A DNA stretch of 64,000 nucleotides from Paraburkholderia phenazinium (GCF_900142845.1 NZ_FSRU01000003.1:186001-250000), one strand, 5' to 3'. Shown: positions 39,064 through 47,577, numbered from the stretch's first letter. Program-made: numbers and translations. Notes: generated by a model from the letters alone, not told the origin.

Positions 39064-42000
39064 TTAGTGCGAACTGGCGGCCAGGACCATGTGGTGCTGG
39101 CCGTGCTCGTCGTGCATCAGGTTCGTGCTGCCAGCAGACTGAGGGTTGAAAGACGCCATTCCAGCGATCAGCTGGTTGAGCCGGTGATCGACAAACGCCT
39201 GGCTGGTGACCGATGCATTCCCACCCGCTGCAGTCGATTGAATCGATCCTGGGTTGAACTGCAGCGCGACCCCGGCGACATCTCCCGTGCTGCCATCTGT
39301 TCTTGTGAATGTGCTGTTGGCCAGAATGATGTTGCCGTTCTGACTGACCTCTTCGGCAGTGGCGTTCAGGTTGATCGAACTGATACCCAGTTGGCCTAGC
39401 GTGAACAACTGGTCTGGCTGCCCGTTGCCGATATCGACCAGCACCCTCAACTGGCTCCATGCACTATCGCTGGCGTTTAGTACGCCATCGCCGTTACTGT
39501 CGAGTGCATCTAGCGCAGCGAAGCCGGATACAAGGTCTGCATCATCAGTCGCCGAGTTGGGGTTTGCCGGGTCATAGACCAGCATGCCTTCGCCCGGGGT
39601 CATCCATGCGGTCTGTACCGACTGACCGTCGTTCTGCATGTCAAAGTAGGTGGTCGAACCCGTAACGGATGTCGTCTGTACCTGGCCACCGGTCAGATTC
39701 AATATGACCGGATCGTCTGTGCCATCGTCAGGGTCCGGGTCCGTGTCACCATCGCCTTCATAATCGCCACCACCATCCGACACAGCGTCATTGCTATTGA
39801 TGTCGTAGTTTGTACCATCCGACATATCGTCGCCGTTCAAGAGGTCATCACTACCGGATGCAATTACGGATGTGTCTGCCCCAGCGTTAGTAACGTCACT
39901 TGAACCAGACATGTCAATGTCGGTATCGGACGCCGTGCTCGATGTCCATGCGCTGCTATCGCTCCCACTGACATTGATCTGGTCGTCAGCGCTCAAAGCG
40001 TCGCCATGGGAATCGTTACCATAGACGTCAACCGTGTCATGCCCCGCGTCTGCCATCCCCATATTGTCGGACCCTGAGACGTATGCAAAGTCGTCGCCGC
40101 CTGTTAGATCAATGGTTGAACCGGTGGCCGTTCCCGAAGTCCATCCGGTGCTGTCGGTTCCGGTCACCTCGACCCAGTCATTTGAACTCAGCGCGTCGCC
40201 GTGGGAATCGTCGCCATAAACATAGACGTTTTCGTTTGCATCGCTCGCTATCCCAAGATTGCCCGATCCTGAGATATACGCAATATCGCTGCCCCCTGTC
40301 AGATCTATAGTTGAGTCGGTGGCATTTCCAGAGGTCCATCCCGTACCGTCGGCTCCGCTGACGTTGATCTGATCGTTCGAGCTCAAAGCGTCACCATGAG
40401 AGCCAGTGCCATCAACATCCACAGTTTCGTCAGGTGAACTCGCAATACCAATGTTACCTGTCCCACCAACCTGCGCCGTGTCATAGGCACCCGTCAGGTC
40501 AATGTTTGCATTCGTCGCGCCGCCCAGGCTCCATCCCGTGCTGTCGTTTCCGGTGACGTTGATCTGGTCGCTCGCGCTCACCGCCAATCCCTTGGATTCG
40601 CTGCCGTACACATATACGGTCTCGGTCGAACCCTCGGCGAACCCGGCATTTCCCGTCCCGTCCACATACTCGATGTCGCCGGAGCCGTTAGCAGTGAGGG
40701 TCGCACCTGTAGCTGCGGCTGAGCTCCAGGCAGTGCTGTTGACGCCAGACACCGAGACAGAATCGTTTGAGCCGAGAGAATCGCCGCCCGAGCTGCTGCC
40801 TGTTACCTGTATAGAGTCGCCTGAACCGGACGCAACACCGGTATTGCCCGTTCCTCCGACGGTGGCGGAGTCGCTTGTGCCCTGCAAATTTAAAGATGCG
40901 TTTGTCGCTGCACTTGAACTGGATAGTGTGTCGTCGCTACCGGTCGCGTATACGGCGTCACCCGAACCCTCGACATTTCCCTGGTCGCTTGTTCCCTTTA
41001 GATTTATTACGTCGTTCGCACCCGTAGCGTTGGCGATGTCGCTTGCGCCGTTAAGCGTCGCAGTGGTGCCAGTACCCAAGCTGATCGTATCTGATCCACC
41101 AGCAAAGGTAGCCTGTGAGTCAGGCCCGAGGGTGATCTGATCCCCCGTAGCGGCCACCGCGTCGCCAGTCCCGGTGAGCGTCACCTGCGTACTGGTGCCG
41201 AGGTTGACCTGGGCTCCGCTTGCGTCCAGCGTGTCGCCGGTGCCTGTAACGGTTGCAGTCGCATCACTTCCAGCGCTTATGCCGTCGTCGTTGCCCGCTA
41301 TATCGAACGAGCTTCCGGTGCCCGCACTCACGCTGTCGCTGCTGCCGTCGATGGTGATGTTGTCGCTCGCCGCGCCGACGATGGTGTCGTTGGAGCCGTC
41401 GATCGTGACCGAACTGTCTGCCGTGAGGGTGATGGTGGCGTTGCTCAGGTCAATCACGTCGCCCGAGGCAGCTGCGACATTGTCACCTGTACCCGAGATG
41501 GTTGCCTGGCTGTCGGCGGCGAGATCAATCGTGCTGCCAGAAGCCGTGACGGAATCACTTTGCCCGCTGACGTCAATCGTGCTATCGGTTCCGGCGGTAA
41601 CGGTATTGCCGCTGCCATCCAGTGTGATGCTATCGCTCGTGCTGGCCGTCACCGTGTTGTCCGATCCGCTCAAAGTTGCCTGATTGCCCGACGCAATCGA
41701 CACCGTGCTGTTCGAGACATTTGCCGTGTCACCAGTGCCTATGAGGCTGTACTGACCCGCGGTGGCATCCAGCGTCACGTTGCTACCTGAGACCGTCAGA
41801 TTATCGCCGGTCGTGCCAGTTACAGTGCCGCCGCCATTGACACTGGTCACAGTCAGGCTGTTGTTGATGCCCAGATCAACCATGGTCGTGGCGTCGCCCA
41901 GCAGCGCCGTGACATCCGTCGCGCCCGCGAGATTCAGGGTGTCGGCATTGGTGCCCGTGCCTTCGAGCGTGAACGTGCTGCCCGAGGCACTGCCATCCGC

Positions 42001-43392
42001 TGAGATAGTGTTGCCGCCACCGCTAATCGTCGCATCGGTGCCATTAGCAAGGGCGATCGTGTTGCCGGTGGTCGTGACACTGCTGCCCGAGCCATTGATA
42101 TCGATGATATTTCCGGTACCGGTTATGGTTCCGCCCGATCCGGCTTCGAAAGTAACCGTCGACCCGCCCGCACTGGTTAGATCGACATCATACCCAACAC
42201 CCGTTAGCTGAAAGTTATCGCCGGCCTGAGCGTTGATGACATGATCGCCGTTCAGGATCGTCGTATCGTAGTTTTCCCCGTTGATGTCGATTACGTTGGC
42301 GTTCGTGGTCAAGGTTATGCCTGACGCGTTGACATCAGCAGGAGTATCAACGCTCGCAACTGTATCAACTTCAGTAGAACCGTCGCTTGAGAATTGCTGC
42401 GTTGACACAACACTGCCGGTGCCGTCGGTCATCGTCGCGGAATAACTGCCGTCAGCATTGTGGCTATAGGTGATGGTTGAGACGATACTCCCAGACCCAT
42501 CAGTATATTGAGCAGAGCTAATCTGGGAATTCGAGAAATTTATTGTCTCCTGCTCTCCCGATGAAAACGTCAATGTAGAGGCACTGAGGGCACCCGTATC
42601 CGGATCATAGTTGGTAGAGATGTTGGTTATATCCGCATCTGAAGATCCCTGAAGCCCGAGATTGATCTGAGAAGCTGTCGGGTTAAAATAGTGATCTACT
42701 GCAACGGCATTTGCTGCGTAGTATTGCGCAAATGTATAGCTCCCACCATTTCCGTCTGGAAGCGCCGGAAAATTCCCCATAATGCCGGATACAGATTCGA
42801 CAAACACGCCGTAGTCATCGGCCGGCGGAACTCCATTCGCTTTATCGGTGGCATATGCTGAGTCAAACGCCGCCTGGAGTGCCCCATTTGCATTATTAGG
42901 GCCATCTCCATTGAGATTTATCTTGGTTCCTGTCGCCGCCATAATTTCTTGCTGCACGACGTAGTTATTTGCGGCAGACTCTTGCTCTCCTATTACCCCA
43001 GAGATGGCAGCAATCTGACTGTAGCTAGGATCATTCGGCGAAAGCGACAGCGACTGATACAAATTCTGATCACCTGAATAATTATCAACATGCCCCAGTT
43101 CGTAGCTCAGATCGGTGATCAGATTGTTATTGGTATCACTATAATTTTCCAACCTCGTCGATCCAAAATCGATCTGAAGTTGTCCCGATGAATTCGGTAC
43201 AGTTTGCAACACGTTGGGCTGCGCCGAGTCCAAGGAGAACGGCAAGGCCTTCCCCTGATCAATTGCGGTTTGGTAATTGTTTAACTCTTGAACCAGCGTC
43301 GGGCTCGAATTTATTAGAGCCAAGGTGGCCGCAGACGGCGTCCCAATTGACTGCCACATAGTCTCATTGCCAGTTATTGCCGTCATTGTCAC
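39064..43392 (-). CDS. Giant repeat-rich type I secreted protein with degenerate metalloprotease-like N-terminus
   Basis: 1442 residues, no signal peptide. Residues about 1-270 form a globular domain with LSYELGHVDNY at 95-105 and GEQESAANNYVVQQEI at 135-150. These resemble zinc metalloprotease families whose motif reads HELGH; here the first His is Tyr97. Residues about 270-380 have Tyr/Ser-rich beta repeats. About 380-870 is an array of short repeats of the type SGSGDTVTASGSTIDL. Residues 879-1138 are four 65-residue tandem repeats plus a partial fifth. Near 1295-1310, DSNGDGVLNASDSAW is a calcium-site motif typical of the C-terminal part of type I substrates, followed by FTLGQLGISSINL. The C-terminus ends MVLAASSH. 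No RTX nonapeptides. Secretion through the downstream exporter is inferred from order and C-terminus. Effector, adhesin or bacteriocin roles are all possible. Confidence 0.85.
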   Translation of the reverse strand: MTMTAITGNETMWQSIGTPSAATLALINSSPTLVQELNNYQTAIDQGKALPFSLDSAQPNVLQTVPNSSGQLQIDFGSTRLENYSDTNNNLITDLSYELGHVDNYSGDQNLYQSLSLSPNDPSYSQIAAISGVIGEQESAANNYVVQQEIMAATGTKINLNGDGPNNANGALQAAFDSAYATDKANGVPPADDYGVFVESVSGIMGNFPALPDGNGGSYTFAQYYAANAVAVDHYFNPTASQINLGLQGSSDADITNISTNYDPDTGALSASTLTFSSGEQETINFSNSQISSAQYTDGSGSIVSTITYSHNADGSYSATMTDGTGSVVSTQQFSSDGSTEVDTVASVDTPADVNASGITLTTNANVIDINGENYDTTILNGDHVINAQAGDNFQLTGVGYDVDLTSAGGSTVTFEAGSGGTITGTGNIIDINGSGSSVTTTGNTIALANGTDATISGGGNTISADGSASGSTFTLEGTGTNADTLNLAGATDVTALLGDATTMVDLGINNSLTVTSVNGGGTVTGTTGDNLTVSGSNVTLDATAGQYSLIGTGDTANVSNSTVSIASGNQATLSGSDNTVTASTSDSITLDGSGNTVTAGTDSTIDVSGQSDSVTASGSTIDLAADSQATISGTGDNVAAASGDVIDLSNATITLTADSSVTIDGSNDTIVGAASDNITIDGSSDSVSAGTGSSFDIAGNDDGISAGSDATATVTGTGDTLDASGAQVNLGTSTQVTLTGTGDAVAATGDQITLGPDSQATFAGGSDTISLGTGTTATLNGASDIANATGANDVINLKGTSDQGNVEGSGDAVYATGSDDTLSSSSAATNASLNLQGTSDSATVGGTGNTGVASGSGDSIQVTGSSSGGDSLGSNDSVSVSGVNSTAWSSAAATGATLTANGSGDIEYVDGTGNAGFAEGSTETVYVYGSESKGLAVSASDQINVTGNDSTGWSLGGATNANIDLTGAYDTAQVGGTGNIGIASSPDETVDVDGTGSHGDALSSNDQINVSGADGTGWTSGNATDSTIDLTGGSDIAYISGSGNLGIASDANENVYVYGDDSHGDALSSNDWVEVTGTDSTGWTSGTATGSTIDLTGGDDFAYVSGSDNMGMADAGHDTVDVYGNDSHGDALSADDQINVSGSDSSAWTSSTASDTDIDMSGSSDVTNAGADTSVIASGSDDLLNGDDMSDGTNYDINSNDAVSDGGGDYEGDGDTDPDPDDGTDDPVILNLTGGQVQTTSVTGSTTYFDMQNDGQSVQTAWMTPGEGMLVYDPANPNSATDDADLVSGFAALDALDSNGDGVLNASDSAWSQLRVLVDIGNGQPDQLFTLGQLGISSINLNATAEEVSQNGNIILANSTFTRTDGSTGDVAGVALQFNPGSIQSTAAGGNASVTSQAFVDHRLNQLIAGMASFNPQSAGSTNLMHDEHGQHHMVLAASSH
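39979..40758 (-). repeat. Tandem 195-bp coding repeats in the secreted protein gene
   Basis: Four copies of a 65-codon unit: 40758-40564, 40563-40369, 40368-40174 and 40173-39979, with a partial fifth down to about 39900. Units 2-4 open with (I/V)xVxGxDxTGW and all contain TxxIDLTG and a (S/G)SHGDALSxND end. Unit 1 is the most diverged. Confidence 0.8.
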
Positions 43393-43425
43393 TCCTCAAG
43401 TTACATTATTTAATAAAAATTAAAA

Positions 43426-44112
43426 CTAGAAAATTTCGGGCGAGAAATCATTTTGATCAAGAACAACAGTATTTACACATATCTCCCCGGCACGCGTCGA
43501 CTCAATGCGCATCACGATATGATTATTCATGTCGCCAGTGCGATACCTCACACCAAACCCCCCTCTTGATTCAGAATAATAAGCATCTTTAAAATGCATT
43601 TTTACATCGGCAAGTTTGATGCAAACATATTTTATATTTAAATTTATACTTAGCGATGCCGCAATATGCATGGGATTTTTTTCGTCAATTACATATGGGT
43701 TGTAGCATTTTGATGTAGCCGGAAACGGCTGAGGCGCAAGGTAGGCTGGCTCGCTATCATAGCGATAGCGCCGCCCCTTCCAGATTCTTGCATCTGTGTA
43801 CGACGGTAACGCACATGCATATATCATGTCTCCACGCCCACTTTCCAACTCGCCGCCTACAAGGCGAACATCAAGGACCCTGGAAATGTATGCATCGTCG
43901 TCAAGACGAGCATGCTTCAAAAGCAACTCTATCTTTGTCAGCACCATGTCAGCATTCGATGTCACCAACCCCTTACCACCGGATTTATCATCGGCCTTGC
44001 CCGAACTTAATAAATTCGGGGTGGAAGCGGCGCACCCTGAAATCACAAATATAATAAGGATGCAAGATCGAATATTCTTTAAAAAATTTACACATCGCGC
44101 AATTAGATCCAT
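43426..44112 (-). CDS. Lipoprotein upstream of the type I secreted protein
   Basis: 228 residues, exported and probably lipidated at Cys27. The N-terminus has a hydrophobic core (CILIIFVISGC) with lipobox ISGC. The mature part contains four further cysteines and no motif I recognise. The gene is 33 bp before the giant secreted protein on the same strand and is the first gene of the operon. A role as immunity factor, surface receptor or secretion accessory is plausible; nothing in the sequence decides. Base composition is AT-rich (many AAA, ATA and TTT codons), unlike core genes and more so than the exporter genes. That could mean this gene and the start of the substrate gene arrived together. 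Confidence 0.65.
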   Translation of the reverse strand: MDLIARCVNFLKNIRSCILIIFVISGCAASTPNLLSSGKADDKSGGKGLVTSNADMVLTKIELLLKHARLDDDAYISRVLDVRLVGGELESGRGDMIYACALPSYTDARIWKGRRYRYDSEPAYLAPQPFPATSKCYNPYVIDEKNPMHIAASLSINLNIKYVCIKLADVKMHFKDAYYSESRGGFGVRYRTGDMNNHIVMRIESTRAGEICVNTVVLDQNDFSPEIF

Positions 44113-44614
44113 AATTTATCTCTATTTACTCGCTTGCTATTGTCGAAAATTTCAGCCACGTCCGGGCACAGCGAGGACCCAACCGCGAAAACGCGACTTA
44201 AGAGGGCCTCGAAGGCAATACGTTCCCGTGTAAAGTGGTTTTTAAAATTTCGGCCGTTGTCGCAGTGGCATTACTGCATAAATCTAGGCACCGGACTGTG
44301 AATTGACGTTTACACGCGGCGGTGAGTACAACATTAACTGCGGTGTAAAAATCATCAAAGACGATCGCAAAGCGCACAGTTTAATTTGCACGATCATCAA
44401 AATCCAAAATAAACAATACGAGTCCCATGGACATCAACTCTGAAAATTACGTTTTTATTTCGGTATTCTTTCAAATAAATTTATTCCATTCCCTTACTGT
44501 TTCATACTAAGTATGTCTCCGCCCGGAAGTCAAGTATTATCAAATAACAGATTTTTTCAAAGTCTCACATGATGCAAATCACATACTTTCCGCGCACGCA
44601 AACGTTTTACAAAA
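44113..44614. other. 502-base AT-rich gap upstream of the secretion operon
   Basis: No supportable gene. It probably contains the operon promoter. At 44351-44399 there are ATCATCAAA direct repeats (44351-44359, 44393-44401) flanking an imperfect inverted repeat (GATCGCAAA ... TTTGCACGATC, 44363-44395). This is a possible regulatory site. The left part is very AT-rich (44395-44530). Confidence 0.5.
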
Positions 44615-45378
44615 CTAGAACAAACCCGCCGGCTCCGCCATTTCATTCCAGCTATAAATGACGATTTCCTTACGGGCCGCACCCTTGCCATCTCCGACGG
44701 CGTAATGGATGTTCGCGGTCTCAATATGAAAGCCGTCAAATGCACGGCAGATTTCCGGATGATCGTTCAGGCTGATGATTGCCTTGCCTTTCAGGGTTTG
44801 CAGACGCCGCGCCATTTCAACGTACTCGTCAAATGCGAACGGCACGCCGTACCCTTCGGTTTCCCAGTAAGGAGAATCCAGATAAAACAGTGTGTGCGGC
44901 CGGTCATATTTGTCAATGCACGTCCTCCAGTCCAGACGCTCGATGAAAGTGTTTGACAGGCGCAGATGCGCGGCAGATTCAGACCTGGTGGCGTGGTTGT
45001 CGCCGTCCCGAATGTCTGCCCTTCCAGCTTGCCGCCGAAGCAATTTTTTTGCAGGTAATAAAACCGTGCCGCGCGCTGGATGTCGGTGAGTGTTTCCGGG
45101 ATCGTATCGTTGAACCATTCAAACACCTGCCGGCTTGTCAGCGCCCACTTGAACTGGCGAACAAGCTCTTCAAGATGATGCTGCACGACCCGGTACAGGT
45201 TCACCAGTTCGCCGTTGATGTCGTTGATCACCTCTACCTTGGCCGGTGGCCGCAGAAAGTACAGCGCTGCGCCACCGGCGAACACCTCAACATAGCAATC
45301 GTGAGCAGGAAAACGCGGAATAAGATGGTCTGCAAGACTGCGCTTGCCGCCGATCCAGGGAATAATGGGATTTGCCAT
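44615..45378 (-). pseudogene. Frameshifted phage-type DNA adenine methylase
   Basis: Starting at ATG 45378, the frame gives the N-terminal half of a Dam-type N6-adenine methylase: MANPIIPWIGGKRSLADHL with the FxGG SAM motif FAGGAALYF. It continues as far as FGTATTTPP. The C-terminal half, with SAAHLRLSNTFIERLDW and the PPY-type motif region YLDSPYWETEGYG, is in another frame from about 44990 to the stop at 44615. A one-base shift near 44975-44995 separates them. Phage-type dam genes often accompany lysis genes, as here. Unless a programmed frameshift operates, the enzyme is inactive. The catalytic motif reads SPYW rather than DPPY. Confidence 0.8.
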
Positions 45379-45541
45379 TGTGAAAGCCGTTTTTAAAGTT
45401 GGTGTAGAATCCGGCCCGCCTACCGGTAGGTAGCAGGGCCCTAGCTGATTCACTGGCGCAAGCAGAGTGGAAAGGCGGCCGGGAGATGTGTTACAGCACG
45501 CCACCCGGTCGCCCTGTTTCTTCATTGGTGCCGACGCGCCG

Positions 45542-46174
45542 TCAAAGTTGCTTTTTCGGAAGGTCGGACTCCATCCTGCGGGAGCTATCGGCGCTCACCG
45601 CGATATCAGGCGACACGGCGAACTGGGTAATCGCCGCGGCCTGTTTGTCCGCCCGCGACGACGATCCGAAAAAGTACTCCTTCGAGCCCAGCACCATAGC
45701 AATCAAAATCCCGAACAGCGTGTCGAGCGCTCGCATCACGCTGTCGACCACCTTAATCTGCTGCGCCGCGAGCAGGAACTCCAGACCGATCACCGCAAAC
45801 AGCGCGGCCGTATCCATATACGCAAGATTGCGCGCCGTATGATCATGCTCGACCGCCGCAAAGTTGCGGGCGCTCGCCCGATCATCGGCAGCCACCCGGT
45901 CTGCCTGCACCTGTATGCCCGCCATGTTCTCCGCATGCGAGAAACCGGCCTGCCGCATCTTCAGTGCGAAGTCGTCGTCCGCCTGCTTCAGCACGAGTAG
46001 TTGCTCGGGCGTTATCTGCTGGCCGGTCAGGGCAGACTGGACCGCGTCGACCGAACCATCGGCGAGACCCAGCTTGGCTGCGATAGCGGAAGCGGCCATC
46101 GCCGCAATGCCCGGCACGCCCCCCGTCAGGGCCGTGACAAGCCACGGCGCTACCGTTTTCAGGACATCCATCAT
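45542..46174 (-). CDS. Holin-like phage protein (3TM type)
   Basis: 210 residues. The N-terminus MMDVLKTVAPWLVTALTGGVPGIAAMAASAIAAKLG and the middle TPEQLLVLKQADDDFALKM resemble the 3TM holin family (Pfam GTA_holin_3TM). Two more hydrophobic segments are at about 122-140 and 152-170. Holins permeabilise the inner membrane so that endolysin reaches the wall. The ATG at 46174 overlaps the stop of the lysozyme fragment (ATGA), a standard lysis-cassette overlap. It is intact, unlike its neighbours, but no functional lysozyme remains. Confidence 0.6.
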   Translation of the reverse strand: MMDVLKTVAPWLVTALTGGVPGIAAMAASAIAAKLGLADGSVDAVQSALTGQQITPEQLLVLKQADDDFALKMRQAGFSHAENMAGIQVQADRVAADDRASARNFAAVEHDHTARNLAYMDTAALFAVIGLEFLLAAQQIKVVDSVMRALDTLFGILIAMVLGSKEYFFGSSSRADKQAAAITQFAVSPDIAVSADSSRRMESDLPKKQL

Positions 46175-46570
46175 GCACGTACTCCCAATGCGCGATTGAG
46201 TTGCCAGCCGTATTCGAACGTCTCGTTCTCCGGGCGCTTCTCGGCGCACTCGATGTAATAGACGGACTGTTGCGCTGCCACCATGCCGAGCAGCACCCGA
46301 TGGCCATCCGCACCGCGCATGGCGAGGAAGGATTTCAAGGCGGACATCGTCATCGCACCGATACCGCCATCGACGGCAATGTCCGGGAACACCCGGGCGT
46401 TCTGGTTCAGAACGTTCAGCGCACGCTGCAGGAACCGCACGCCTGTCGCCTGCCCGGTGTTAGCGCCAATGTCGAAGAGCCTGTCGGCCAAAGCCGGCGA
46501 CACGTCGTCGACGAGATCGAACCTGGGCTGCAGCCAGTATCGGCTCCGGTAGATCCGCACGGCTATCATC
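46171..46570 (-). pseudogene. N-terminally truncated phage lysozyme (glycoside hydrolase 108 type)
   Basis: From about 46570 to the stop at 46171 the frame reads IYRSRYWLQPRFDLVDDVSP, then ALADRLFDIGANTG and VRFLQRALNVLNQNA, with a peptidoglycan-binding-like C-terminus. This matches the second half of GH108 phage muramidases. The catalytic first half (with its conserved EGG motif) is missing. It is replaced by the integrase coding sequence in a different frame. Confidence 0.75.
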
Positions 46571-47212
46571 CCAACGCAGATTGAACAGTTCGCCACGGCG
46601 GAACGCGCACTGTATGGCCACGCGCAACAGGTCCGGCATGGCCTGCTCGCGTTCCGGATGTTCGGCGAACCACTCAAAGATCTTTTCGATTTCGTCAGCT
46701 GTCGGCCGGCGGTCGCGTTTGTTGCCAGCGTCGATCAGGCGCAGGTGGTGCAGCGTTGGCCGGGCACCAACCGCATCCGGCAGCGTCAGGCCGAGTAACG
46801 ACGCCGTATGGCGTAGCACCGTACCCAGCTTCGAGATATCTATGTCGACCGTGTATCCGCCCGCGCCGGCCTTCCTTCGATCCTGCGCAAACTTGACGAT
46901 CTGCTGCGTCGTCAGCCGGGACGCAAAGTGACTTTCGAAAGCATCCTGCAACCGCAGCAGGATGTAGTCTTCGTTCGATTTTGGTTTGACTGCCCGGTGT
47001 GACTCGGCACGCGCCTCGCGATACCTTTTGACGAGATCGCCGACCGTCACAGTCGCCGCGTCGACGGCGTTTTGCCCCCTGTCGATCTCTACTTCCTTCT
47101 TCCGCGCCCACGCTTCAGCCGCTGCTTTGGTTTTGAACGTTTTTGCTATACTCTGCCCTCGCTGGCGTACCTGAGCACGCCAGCGACTGCCTACTGGCAG
47201 GATTGAAGCCAT
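46565..47212 (-). pseudogene. Truncated tyrosine recombinase (island integrase)
   Basis: From ATG 47212 the frame encodes an arm-binding and core-binding N-terminus (SRWRAQVRQRGQSIAKTFKT, DLVKRYREARAESH). The catalytic domain then begins as far as CAFRRGELFNLRWDD, the first catalytic Arg. Then the sequence becomes the phage lysozyme. The second Arg, the His and the Tyr of the active site are absent. The gene faces away from the tRNA, with its start 218 bp from it, as is usual for tRNA-site integrases. Confidence 0.88.
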
Positions 47213-47233
47213 GGTTTTCTGCGCCTCAGAAAC

Positions 47234-47294
47234 TGTAGCAGTGCCAGATCACTTTTCGCCGCTACAGGGTCGATTTACAGCAAAGGTTGTAGCA
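47234..47294 (+). repeat. Two TGTAGCA repeats, candidate arm-type integrase sites (right end)
   Basis: TGTAGCA at 47234-47240 and 47288-47294, same orientation, between the integrase start and the right core. They match the pair inside the left end. Confidence 0.5.
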
Positions 47295-47328
47295 GAGGCG
47301 GGTATAAATAAGGGTTCACAAGGTGTCA

Positions 47329-47374
47329 CGGCGCTTCGCTTAGGACGAAGCAAAAAAGCCGGAAACGCCCACGG
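47329..47374 (+). repeat. 46-bp repeat, right copy (partner at 31344-31389)
   Basis: 42 of 46 bases match the left copy, including the hairpin GCTTCG-CTTAGGA-CGAAGC at 47333-47351. On the opposite strand the loop region reads TCCTAAGCG. The same nine bases occur in the anticodon arm of tRNA-Arg(CCU) 110 bp away; whether this is functional is unknown. Confidence 0.8.
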
Positions 47375-47430
47375 GATAAGTCGGAAGCCAATAGCAGCAA
47401 GGCTCCGTTCCACCCCGTTAAAACTATCCT

Positions 47431-47505
47431 CTCCCCGTAGTTCAATGGATAGAACAAGTGCCTCCTAAGCGCTAGATACAGGTTCGATTCCTGTCGGGGG
47501 GACCA
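47431..47505 (+). tRNA. tRNA-Arg (anticodon CCU), with encoded CCA
   Basis: The 7-bp acceptor stem CTCCCCG pairs with CGGGGGG (one U-G pair). D arm is GTTC/GAAC. Anticodon arm AGTGC-CTCCTAA-GCGCT gives anticodon CCU, reading AGG. T arm is ACAGG-TTCGATT-CCTGT; discriminator A and CCA at 47503-47505. Its first 14 bases are the att core of the island, so the island supplies the sequence upstream of the tRNA. A terminator follows at 47544. Confidence 0.96.
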
Positions 47506-47543
47506 GCAGCAGGTCTCGCAGCACATCTTCCAGAATCCCACAC

Positions 47544-47577
47544 AAAGCCCCGTCATTCGCCCGACACGGGGCTTTTT
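47544..47577 (+). terminator. Rho-independent terminator after tRNA-Arg
   Basis: AAAGCCCCGT (47544-47553) pairs with ACGGGGCTTT (47566-47575), with a T5 run at the end. Confidence 0.85.

Larger units (their letters stand above)
31445..47444. mobile_element. Genomic island integrated at the 5' end of tRNA-Arg(CCU)
   Basis: Bounded by identical 14-bp cores, with paired TGTAGCA repeats just inside each end (31511-31528; 47234-47294). A tyrosine-recombinase gene lies beside the right core. Content: two hypothetical genes, a complete type I secretion locus, and a phage remnant (dam, holin-like, lysozyme, integrase). Base composition is visibly lower in GC than the flanks, especially at 31.7-33.9 and 42.4-44.6 kb. 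The integrase is truncated, so the island is probably immobile without help. Confidence 0.8.

Noticed and set aside
39979..40758. 195-bp repeats considered as a CRISPR or other DNA repeat array
   Set aside because: They are in frame, encode a conserved 65-residue module, and have no spacer structure.
40034..42211. Plus-strand frames of 60-212 codons opposite the giant secreted protein
   Set aside because: They mirror the repetitive Ser/Asp/Gly codons of the real gene as Pro/Ser/Val-rich runs and lack ribosome sites.
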